Shown: positions 55,598 to 64,000 of the stretch, one piece after another | How the letters are laid out: every line of letters begins with the position of its first letter | How positions within the stretch are numbered: the stretch's first letter is position 1 | Assembly (NCBI GenBank): GCA_039583875.1 | Contig: CM077149.1 | Location: 22,705,194-22,769,193 of the forward strand | Source of the DNA: Platanthera guangdongensis | Lineage: Eukaryota > Streptophyta > Magnoliopsida > Asparagales > Orchidaceae | DNA length: 64,000 nt | Direction: 5' to 3' | Program-made: the position numbers and the translations under genes | The notes under the pieces: model-generated | Told to the model about the DNA's origin: nothing | Database searches by the model: none | The model's input: the letters and a program-made list of their open reading frames with translations, nothing else

Positions 55598-56720
55598 CTG
55601 TGACCACGTCACTCTACTTGATGGCCTCCTGCAGGCCAAGATTGTATACCCGGGGTAGCGCCTGCAAGGCAGAGGACTCCACCACCGCCTTTCCTTTTTC
55701 CGCATAAGATGCTTCCGCCTTCTTTTCACTCTTTGGCGGCATTCTACAATCTCGCGCAATATGCCGCATCTGGCCACAATTATAGCAGATACGCGTATCC
55801 GGCTTTGAAGTAGCCCCCGACGTTGCTCCCGTTGCAAATGATGAAGGAGCTTGTCCACTTGTCTTGGACTTCTTGCCCCATCTCTTCTCATAAAAAGGTT
55901 TCCCAGATCGGGGCGCCTTCCATTCTGGTTGCGTCACAGCTAAAGCCCTCTTCCCTTGCACCCTCTTCATATCTTTTTCCAGCGCGCTCGCAGTGTCAAC
56001 CAACGCTTGGAAACCTTGGTTCACAGAACTAGACACCAGGAACCTCAGCTCGTCCCTCAGTCCTTCATAGAACCGATTGGTCTTCCTCTGCTCATCAGCA
56101 AATATAGAACTCGCATACCGCCCCAAGCAAGTAAATTCATGCAGGTATGCGTCAACACTGCCATCACCTTGGGTCAGGCTTTGGAATTCGTTCTCCATGG
56201 CTATCCGTTGAGCCGTAGGAAGGTGCTTCGCTAGGAAGAGTCAGGAGAAATCTTCCATCGATACTTGGGTTAACGGATGACTCGCCAAGTGATGCAACTC
56301 CATCTCATCCCACCACGATCTAGCCTCTCCTTCAAGCAAAAAGGTATCTAGGGTGACTTTCTGATGTTCCGCCGTTCCAATCGCCGTCATGACTCGCTTG
56401 ACACGCGATAGCCAATCATCAGCCTGCGTCGGAGTTCCCGCTCCCGAGAACGTAGGCGGATGGAAACTCATAAATCGCGTTAGCTGCTTCTCAGCTGCTC
56501 GAGGAGCCATCTCCATGACCGGTATAGGCCTTGCCGCCACATGCTCTGGCCTCACCTCTGGTTGCTCTTGCCTCAATGGCTGTCCTTGGATCATGGTAAA
56601 TAAAGCCTCCGCAACTAAACGTACATGTTCCGCAGACAGTGGAGGTATCGACACCACAGCTGGTGCCGTACTTTCATCAGAACGCTGGGGCTCAGACGGC
56701 CGAGCTCCACTCCGTGTCAC
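55598..56720 (-). pseudogene. gag: G gag body, two in-frame stops
   Basis: Opens at GTG 56720 directly after CTTTAG. The gag domain (DDWLSRVKRVMTAIG; WWDEMELHHLASHP; LEGEARSW) meets a TGA near 56241 (MEDFS*), then reopens from 56198 (MENEFQSLTQGDGSVDAYLHEF) to a TAG at 55616-55614 (EAIK*SDVVTG). The zinc knuckle reads CYNCGQMRHIARDC, so it has the CCHC pattern. All parts are in one frame. Confidence 0.9.
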
Positions 56721-56878
56721 CTAAAGGTGGACAAGACACACACATTAGCGGTCTTACCCAAGCAAACAACACAAAATAAGAACACGCAGGTTCCGCAAAC
56801 ACATCAATTTGCATTCCTATCATGGACATTCAGGAGTTCAATCGTAGACATATGGTTTGCACAAACGCATGCTCACCA

Positions 56879-56905
56879 CCCCACAAAAGAAGTCGACCAC
56901 GACTT
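56879..56905 (-). other. Leader stem-loop and purine tract of G
   Basis: Minus strand: AAGTCG (56905-56900) pairs with CGACTT (56895-56890) around TGGT, followed by CTTTTGTGGGGTGGTGAG. The stem sequence differs from A but pairing is kept. Confidence 0.72.
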
Positions 56906-56925
56906 TGAGAGGGAAAGACCAAAAG

Positions 56926-56937
56926 AACTGATACCAA
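56926..56937 (-). other. Primer binding site of G
   Basis: Minus strand TTGGTATCAGTT, near the LTR edge. Confidence 0.83.
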
Positions 56938-58567
56938 AAATGTAACAACCCCATCCGTTCGTATGGTATATACTAGAAGGTCCGACCGGGGCCCCACAGC
57001 ATATACCACAAAACAGACGATGAAGCTACGGGATGATATCAGAGTACGCAGCGCACCTAACACAAAGCATTCTAGCGGAAGCCTATACAAAAACATGAAC
57101 TCCACAAGTGAATGTCCAACATACATCACAACCATACGTTGCATATAGTAATGTCTTACATCAGTACACAAGTTGGCCTTATGGCCTTACATGGCTTTCA
57201 AACAGTGGCCTAAACAGATTGGCGCGCAGGCCGGCCACAATAAAGGAAAACACACAACAAGAAACATATATATAGCCTTCGAGGGCTAGCAGCAGCAGCA
57301 ACAACAATAGCAGGAACATCAACCTTTATGCGTCCTGCTTGGTTCTCCAACAATTGTATAGGGACAATCCACCCAACGGTGGCAAACAAAAGCGACGATC
57401 AGCATTCAGCTGACCCAATTATAACAACCCTACCCCTTTCTCGGGGCAGCGGTAATCTTCCATGCAGACATATTATATCACAAACATGGCAATATATCTT
57501 ATAAAATGCGCTTTCATGCACATATGCCATCACAACCGTTCGCCACCCGGCCCAACGGTCCATGCACTCAGGGCACATTCTTGGTGTTCTGGCAAAGCTC
57601 TTGCCCACCACCGTATCAGGGTCATCACCCAACCGCAACTTACTTGATCATTCACTCCATGGCGTGCAGCCGGAGTTTTATAGTCTTAGTGAACCGCGAT
57701 TGGCACGTAGCCCCCCATGGTCTCACGGCGCGCAGGCCTAAGAATCTCGCATAGTCGTACAACACCGGGATGGCCCGTAGCCCCCCATTGTGTCATGGCT
57801 CACATGCCTATGACTCTTGTTATGCACTCCAACAGACCGCACCTTCTGGTCCACGTCGGACGGACATAACGCAGGTCGGATCCTCCACCCCCCGTTGCTC
57901 AAATCGCCTTGCCTTCTCCGAGTACCGCATACCCATGGCTTAATCAAAGGCGCGGGTCGGTCTCACCAATCCTGTTCTTGGCACACAGCCTGGGTGTTTC
58001 TCTCCACCCTAATCCTTATCATACCAGCGGGTCTTTCCTGGGCACCCCAGTACTTCCTGTTACTCTCTTCACAGGTGGACACCGCAATATCACCAATGTC
58101 AGGGGTCTTTCCTGGGCGTACCAGTACTTCCTGTTACTCTCTTCACAGGTGGACACCCTACGACATCAAGCATCACAAAGGGCCTTTCCTGGTCACACCA
58201 GTACTTCCTATGCCTCATTCACAGGTATGACCCAAAAGCACAAGCATAACACGGATATTTTCCTGGACTACCACTCCCGTACTTCATGCTACTCCTCTTC
58301 ACATGCATAATCCATTGACTCCTTAAACTACACATTTGTCACGGAGTCTTCTCCAGTTCGTATGCAACATCACCAATCCAGACCAACCTGTCCAGATGGG
58401 CTTCACACAGCATGCCCATTCCGTACTCCAATTCCGGATCTATATGCCAACAAAGGGGATTTCATGAATCACCCAAAAGACTCCCACAATCAGCCACCTC
58501 TTGGTGGGGGAATCACAAATATATGCCAAAATGAAGCCTTCACATGGCTAGGAAGAAAAGTCGTTAA

Positions 58568-58591
58568 CCTTGATGACCGCTTCGGTGCCAT
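58568..58591 (-). CDS. Presumed gag exon 1 of G, encoded in the 5' LTR (MAPKRSSR)
   Basis: Eight codons from ATG 58591. The block is conserved although the donor behind it is mutated in this LTR. Confidence 0.55.
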
Positions 58592-58869
58592 GAACTCAAA
58601 ATTAGCTTGAACGAATCACAAGAACTTTTCCTCCACAACACCGGCTTCAGATCTCTTGTCGGTAAACCACAGCACCAGCAGCAGCAGCCCTTCCTCTTCT
58701 TCCTTCTTCTTCCTCTCCCTTTCTTTCTTCAACTTGTAAAAAGATGAAGGCTAAGCCAAATGAGAATAAGTTCTCAGTTTTCGGCCTTTAGGAAAAGAGG
58801 AAAGAAGCTCAGCCTTTGGATCCCTGCTGAAGGAACAGACGACAACAAATATGACAGAAAAGCTGAATT

Positions 58870-59530
58870 TGACCTGACACGGCCTATGACACGCCCGTGT
58901 CCCGGGCCTTGCGCCTCAAGCGGTGGTCAACCGACTTATCCAAACCAGTTACACGCCCATGGGACACGCCCGTGTCATGGGCCGTGTCACCCAACACGCC
59001 TTCAGACACGCCCTTGTCTGTGGCCGTGTTCACCTTGCGAAAATAATCCCAAAATCGCCCGAGACTCACACGGCCTGTGACACGCCCGTGTCCCAGGCCG
59101 TGTGCCCATACACGGCACGTCGACATGCCCTAGCGCAAAACTTCGTCGCGCTGAGTTCGTCAACCCGAATTGACACGCCCTGTGACACGCCGGTGTCACA
59201 GGCCGTGTTCAACTTCTCGACACTTGACGACCACAACTCGACACTCGACGATCGTCGAGCAAAACTCGTCGAGCACACGACACGGTCGGGGACATGCCCG
59301 TGTCCTTGGCCGTGTGCCTCCTCTCGACACATCGTCGAGCGAAAAAAAATGTCGACACCCAGGCCGATCGTCGACACGGCCTCGACACTCCCTGAGACAC
59401 GCCCGTGTCTCAGGCCGTGTCTACTGTTCGACGAATATCGACCCCAAATTTCGTCGACCTCGCGGCCAAAACGTCGACTCCAGCTTGACACGCCCTGGGA
59501 CACACCCATGTCCCAGGCCGTGTCACCCGA
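58870..59530 (-). repeat. ACACGCCCGTGT array in the G 5' LTR
   Basis: Matches the 3' LTR array, with scattered substitutions in the cores (for example ACACGCCCTTGT). Confidence 0.9.
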
Positions 59531-59561
59531 AAATTTCCTGCTGAGAAATTGGGCTGTTACA

Positions 59562-59566
59562 GTTGT
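59562..59566. repeat. Target duplication of G, right copy
   Basis: GTTGT, matching 49414-49418. Confidence 0.9.
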
Positions 59567-59791
59567 CACGACCCGCATTTTCTCCGTATTCAAAAATACG
59601 TCAGAGTAGAGAAACTACGCTCCGTGATGCCACGCCATGTAGGGGACAACTGCAGACGCTCAGGCATCCCGTCCTCACATTTACTTCAAGTAAAAGATTT
59701 ATAACTTTTAGTTAAAAAAACAATGCATATAAATTAATAGAGTTAAAGACCGCGTCCCTCGGTCGGGTGGACTAATAGTCCAAAGGTGAGA

Positions 59792-59814
59792 AATATATAT
59801 ATATATATATATAT
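59792..59814. repeat. (AT)n microsatellite
   Basis: About eleven uninterrupted AT units. Confidence 0.95.
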
Positions 59815-60509
59815 TACGCGACGAAAAATACTGAGTTAGCTCGTTTGTTAACCTACGTGAGAGTGAGGGTCCAGTGTCATAAAATGATGATGTGACTTCT
59901 ACATTTACTATATATATATATATAGAAATCTTTTGTACGCTTAAAATTAGTAGATTTAGTAGTTGAAGTCATGCCATGCCAATATTCCGGAATGCAGTTT
60001 TGTATACTTTAAAATAACTAAATGCATCCTAACACAAATCCTTCCCAGAGAGCAAGAACAATCAGGTAAAAAGTAACAGCAGTAATAGCAGCAAGTAGTC
60101 CATCACAAAAAAATCAAAGTCTATGGGCGTCAACAACTGTCACGAACCCATAGTAAAATCTGACAAGTCTAAACAAAGTCAACTACCTCAAGCTCAGAGG
60201 TGGAATGAAATGGCCGTAGAAACCAGCAACACCAGAAGCCTAACAGTGTCAGCTAAACCTGCTACAGCTCTGATCCTGAGGCATTCAAAAGAAGAACACC
60301 TCAGAAGCAAGTCACAAGTAGTGTAAGAGTAAAAGCAGACTACACAAACCTCAAAGTAAAGGAGAATGAAAAGCGACTGCAACAAAATGATCAGTAGAGT
60401 AAAGGTAAGCAACAGTAAAACTAGCCGAGCAAGAAATGCTAAGCACTTTATCAAGATGGAACAAGCACCAGCAACAGAAGTTCAATCTTTCATTAATAAT
60501 TACTATGTC

Positions 60510-60700
60510 GAGGGAGAAACCCCAACGCACACAGTCTATCTGAGCATTAAGCACTATGGCGAGGGAGGACCCCAATGCGCACAATTCATCTGAGTATAAA
60601 ACACTATGTTGAGGGAGGACCCCAACGCGCACAGTTCATCTGAGTATAAAACACTATGCTGAGGGAGGACCCCAACGCGCACAGTTCATCTGAGTATCTT
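60510..60700. repeat. 50-bp tandem repeat in H
   Basis: Nearly four units of GAGGGAGGACCCCAACGCGC plus TTCATCTGAGTATAAAACAC. The middle two are almost identical and the first is diverged. Confidence 0.92.
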
Positions 60701-61439
60701 TAGTTACATAATTATACAAGCAGTGTTCATTCTTTTTTTATTCATCATAAACTCAAGGGATAAACAACCAAGTGGACTGCATGAGAGCATTTTAAAGGAA
60801 AGCAAGTGAAGCTTAATAAAAAAAAAACGAACAAGATGACTCAATGGTTATAACAGCACGACAACCAATTTGTTTACTAAATCAATAGACTAGAATTTTG
60901 GGGTTAAGGCTTTAGGGACATCAAGACACAATTCCGGGAAGAGAGGGGGGGGGGAGTTATGATTTCAGGAAAAGTATCTCAACAATCGAAACATAATAAA
61001 CTCAAACAAATGTAGGAAAAGGGCAAAAATTTAGAATCAAGAACAAGAGGGAGAGTAGGAACACCACTTGCCTCGATTTACCGGAAAAACTCTCCAAATC
61101 TCCACACGTCGTGATAGGAGCCGAAATCTGAACAAAAATGTCCGAAATAACGGTTAGGGCCGAAAACCCTAACAAGAAAATCTCGAGAAACGGGGAATAA
61201 ATTACCACGAGGGCGCAAATCTCGACGAGAGCTTTCTATATCTACGATCAGATTGAAATTTCGAGCACCGGAGCTCCGTCGGGGGTCACCGGAAGAAGCA
61301 CGGATGGACAACCTTCTCCTCACACGCCGCTCTGGTACGGAAGACAGGAGAAATTCTAGGTCGGCTTAAAGATTAAGAAGAAGCAGAAAGTATAAATACT
61401 CAACAACAGAAAAGACCGGGTTCAACAAAACCGGCCCAG

Positions 61440-62085
61440 CGGTGTCGACACAACTGTGTCGACACCCGACATCAGTATCGAAACAGCTGTGTCGACACCC
61501 GACACCATAGTGGTGTCGACACAACCGTGTCGACACCAGACCGCTCAACTCGACGATCGTCGAATAAAAGGAAAAACTCCATTCGACGAATTCTGTTCGA
61601 AGATCGTCGAATGCAGAAAGCAGGGCCTGGTCGACGAACTCAACACCCAGAACCGCTAGACCTACAATGAGCTCCGCTCGACGCTTCATCGAGCTCAGTA
61701 CGATAATCGTCGAGCTCCAAACAATGCCCAAAGAGACTAACAATCGTCGAGCTCTGCTCGACGATTGTCGAACTCCAAGCAGCGCCCAAAAAAAACCAAC
61801 AATCATCGAGCTCCGCTCGACAATCGTCAAACTCCAAACAGCGCCCAGAAAGGAAAAGCAATCGTTGAGCTCCGCTCGATGATCGTCAAACCCAGACAGT
61901 GACCAGAAAGGAAAAGAAATCGTCGAGCTCTGCTAGACGATCATCGAACCCAAACAATGACTAGAAAGGAAAAACAATCGTCGAGCTCTGCTCGACGATC
62001 GTCGAACCCAGACAGCGACCAGAAAGGAAAAGCAATCGTCGAGCTCCGCTCGACGATCGTCGAACCCAGACAGCACCCAGAGAAT
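61440..62085 (-). repeat. TCGACGATCGTCGA array in H
   Basis: GTGTCGACAC cores (61440-61540) are followed by about six 58-bp units with CTCGACGATCGTCGA and a GACCAGAAAGGAAAA spacer. Confidence 0.9.
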
Positions 62086-62646
62086 AAATAAAATAAAATA
62101 AAACATAATAAGGTTGGTTTGATGAAATCCCAAGCCTTTAGAATCAAGAACTTCCCGAGAATCAAATCAAGCAGTCAATAATATAGCAATTATCGTGTTC
62201 AGATAGTTGAACAAGGAACTATGAGATCAAAACAAAGGCTGAAACGCGCCGAATTAAACGAAACTCACGCAGTAGGTGAAAACTACAGCTACAGACACAA
62301 CGGCGAAGTCAAAACCAAAATCCTACGAGTCATTCCTGAGACATTAACTGCCAAAACATGCGGTGAACAAAAACAAAACCCAAAACTTCGATCGTGCGCC
62401 GAGACTCCAAAAACGCTCGGGTTGTGACGAAACTGGACGAGCAAGACAAAAATCAATCAATTAAGTTTTCCAAATGTGAAGTTTTCCGTTTCCGCCAAAG
62501 ATTCATGAATTCAGCCGACTGAATCGAAAAGATGCGAAAACGCACTATCGACGACGCGCCATCAACTGCACGCTAAAGTAATGCCCTTACATCATTATGA
62601 CGTCAACAAGAGGAGTAAATAATGCCGAAAAAACAGGGGCGTTACA

Positions 62647-62651
62647 GCCGT
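62647..62651. repeat. Target duplication of H, right copy
   Basis: GCCGT, matching 49411-49415. Confidence 0.85.
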
Positions 62652-62936
62652 GGTATGGAAAACATGTAATATGAGTAAACCATTTGTAAGACCTTAAGGC
62701 CAGTACTTGTGTATGTACTTCATTCCTTTTTGGCTTGTTAGTGGACATTGATGCTTGTTGCTGGGTTCTTTTAATTGCAACTATTTAAAACTGCTTCCGC
62801 AAGAATGCTCTGTGTAGGATGTTGGATTGGTTGGATGGTTTCCATTGAGTAACCACCCGGTCTATCTGTGGTATATGGCGTCGGGCCCCGGCCGGACCTA
62901 CTGCTATATACTATGCGCCGGATAGGGGGTGTTACA
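62652..62936 (+). mobile_element. E 5' LTR, last part
   Basis: GGTATGGAAAACATG to GGTGTTACA, colinear with the end of the A LTR (2965-3254), including the GTCGGGCCCCGGCCGGAC block. Confidence 0.9.
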
Positions 62937-62938
62937 AT

Positions 62939-62950
62939 TTGGTATCAAAC
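62939..62950 (+). other. Primer binding site of E
   Basis: TTGGTATCAAAC, a slightly decayed initiator tRNA-Met site two bases after the LTR. Confidence 0.82.
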
Positions 62951-62975
62951 TACTGGTTTCGGTCAGGCTTCAAAT

Positions 62976-63013
62976 GAATTCGTGGATGAATTCTTTTTAA
63001 GGGGTGGTGAGCA
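62976..63013 (+). other. Leader stem-loop and purine tract of E
   Basis: GAATTCG and TGAATTC pair around TGGA with one G-T pair. TTTTTAAGGGGTGGTGAG follows. Confidence 0.72.
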
Positions 63014-63162
63014 CATGTGTGTGCGTCATCGTTATAACAACAAAAGAACCCATGAATGTCCACTTAGGAATGAAAATACACGTGTTTGGGGAACCTGCGT
63101 GTTCCTATAATTGCTGTTTGCAATTTTCTTTGGTCGCTTAACGATGTTTTGTACCACTATAG

Positions 63163-63518
63163 GTGACCAGAAGCGGCGCTGGACCGTCGGAACGTTGCGT
63201 TTCTGAGGCTAGCAGTGCACTAAATGATGCTCCTGCAACACCTCCATCGGCTGAGACCAAACGATTGGTGGAAGAAGCAGTGTTTGCCATGATTAATGCG
63301 CAGCCTGCAAGGCAAATGCAGCAGCCCGCTCCTGCGATGGAGCAGGTACCTCTTCTAGAGGTAGAGCCGAGAAGAGTGGAGCAGGTAGTAGTGGAGACGT
63401 TGGTGCCAAGGAGGGCAACCGAGAGACAGCTCAAACATGTCATGAGCTTTAATCCTCCGGTATTCTCGGGATTGGGAACCCCATCTCAAGCTGAAGACTG
63501 GCTCTCCTGTGTGAAGAG
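63163..63518 (+). pseudogene. gag: E gag body, 5' part
   Basis: Opens at GTG 63163 right after CACTATAG, as in A, with no ATG of its own. It reads without a stop through MEQVPLLEVEPRRVEQ and LKHVMSFNPPVFSG to AEDWLSCVKS, where element I interrupts it. It is very close to the A and C Gag proteins. The rest lies beyond the window. Confidence 0.88.
63514..63518. repeat. Presumed target duplication of I, left copy
   Basis: AAGAG precedes the element; the partner copy lies outside the window. Confidence 0.4.
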
Positions 63519-64000
63519 TGTCTTTGAAAGTGCAGGTTAGATCTGATATACTCTAGAGGGGGGGGGGTGAATAGAGTATGGTGCTTACTAAAAACTTTTT
63601 GCAATTTTTGTTGTATTTCTAAGTGAATAGGGAAGCAAATAAAATAAAGCAAACACAACAACTATCTAGGCACAGAGCAATCACAGTGCACAACCAGAAA
63701 ACAAAAGAAAAGAGCAACAAGAAGACACAAGGAGTTATAGTGGTTCCCCAATCAATCTGGGTACATCCACTCTTCTACCACCCTAGGTAGGAATCCACTG
63801 TAGGATGAGTTGATCAGGTGTCCTGGGCACCAATGAGATTTTGATAAGGTGCTCAAAAACCAACCCTCAAGTCATTTGGAAGGAGACTTGCAACCAGAAT
63901 AATTTTGAAGGGATTTAAAACCTTGTACAGGAATTGGAAAGAGGGTGATAGTGTCTTCTCTGTCAACAATCAGAGAGAAGACTTGTGGATTGATTGTAGC
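63519..64000 (-). mobile_element. Element I: SIRE-like copia LTR, first 482 bp
   Basis: Starts TGTCTTTGAAAG where the E gag stops matching A. It shares CTCTAGAGGGGGGG-TGAATAG and the TATAGTGGTTCCCCAA, TGGGTACATCCACT block with the D1 LTR, in the same order and orientation. No ORF is seen. Confidence 0.75.

Larger units (their letters stand above)
56721..58567 (-). other. Presumed leader intron of G (1847 bp), donor mutated
   Basis: The acceptor CCACCTTTAG|GTG is intact. The donor in this 5' LTR reads AGG|TTAACG, while the 3' LTR copy keeps AGG|GTAACG, so the G of GT is lost here. A GT one base upstream would shift the frame. Confidence 0.55.
49419..59561 (-). mobile_element. Element G: structurally complete Ty3/gypsy chromovirus
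   Basis: Minus strand: 5' LTR (59561-56941, 2621 bp), primer binding site, gag, gag-pro intron, pol with chromodomain, polypurine tract, 3' LTR (52037-49419, 2619 bp), flanked by GTTGT duplications. A sample of the LTRs shows about 3 % difference. Pol has no frameshift but about five in-frame stops. The lineage is the same as A and C but more distant, about 60-65 % alike in protein by eye. Confidence 0.95.
56941..59561 (-). mobile_element. G 5' LTR
   Basis: Same termini and layout as the 3' LTR, with CAGTACTTCC units (58027-58310), the ATG exon and the palindrome array. Confidence 0.94.
49416..62646 (-). mobile_element. Element H: solo gypsy-type LTR, split by G
   Basis: Its first three bases (TGT, 49416-49418) lie left of G and the rest (59567-62646) right of G, giving a 3083-bp LTR with termini TGTCACGACCC and GGGGCGTTACA and GCCGT duplications in the E LTR. 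No internal region is present, so it is a solo LTR left by recombination between two LTRs. Orientation is probably minus, because the minus strand then begins TGTAACGCCCC like the A LTR and its palindromes lie upstream of a TATTTATAC box (about 61395), as in the other LTRs. Confidence 0.85.
59567..62646 (-). mobile_element. H solo LTR, main part
   Basis: No credible ORF. It holds (AT)n runs near 59792-59814 and 59910-59926, a 50-bp tandem repeat (60510-60700), and a palindrome array (61440-62085). A GGAGCTCCG stretch near 61272, also seen in the A, C and E LTRs, lies between the presumed TATA box and the LTR end on the minus strand. Confidence 0.83.

Noticed and set aside
60123..60632. Short frames in H as host genes
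   Set aside because: They overlap the tandem repeat, have no start context or domain, and lie inside a solo LTR bounded by target duplications.

Overview
The window is a nested stack of plant LTR retrotransposons. I see no host gene, no rRNA or tRNA gene and nothing bacterial. Ty3/gypsy chromoviruses (integrase followed by a chromodomain), SIRE/Maximus-type Ty1/copia elements with an env-like ORF, and LTRs of 2-4.6 kb point to a flowering plant with a large, repeat-rich genome. The species cannot be told from the sequence.

I name the elements by letter. A (948-10451, +) is a young chromovirus whose left LTR is shared with a second internal region that fills 1-947, so it is part of a tandem array. 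A lies in B1 (10452-23154, -), a long LTR that also carries D1 (11331-19115, -), a deleted SIRE-type copia flanked by CAAAT duplications. B1 ends exactly inside the 3' LTR of C (23155-30816, -), a decayed chromovirus. C interrupts the reverse transcriptase of B2 (30817-38040, -), and B2 interrupts the reverse transcriptase of D2 (38041-43081, +), another SIRE-type copia. The 3' LTR of D2 is interrupted by E (from 43082, +), a chromovirus whose LTR holds F (44906-49342, +, small copia, target duplication CGAAG) and H (49416-62646, a solo LTR, duplication GCCGT). H holds G (49419-59561, -, structurally complete chromovirus, duplication GTTGT). E reaches its gag at 63163 and is cut by copia I at 63519. 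Order of insertion: D2, then B2, C, B1, then A and D1; on the right D2, E, then F, H, I, with G after H.

All coding regions carry stops or frameshifts except short stretches. A is the youngest: I count four differences between its two 2307-bp LTRs, all transitions.

The most interesting signals are shared architectures across related chromoviruses. (1) An eight-codon gag exon lies inside the LTR (A, C, E, G). It is followed by a GTAAC donor and would splice in frame over 1.5-1.9 kb, removing the primer binding site, to an AG acceptor directly before a gag body that has no ATG of its own. (2) A 76-92 bp intron lies between gag and protease in A, B2, C and G at the same codon. Its retention gives Gag alone, its removal Gag-Pol. 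(3) A small stem-loop stands directly before the polypurine tract and again just after the primer binding site, with compensatory base changes between families. (4) Each family carries its own array of short palindromes at the same place in the LTR, upstream of the presumed TATA box.
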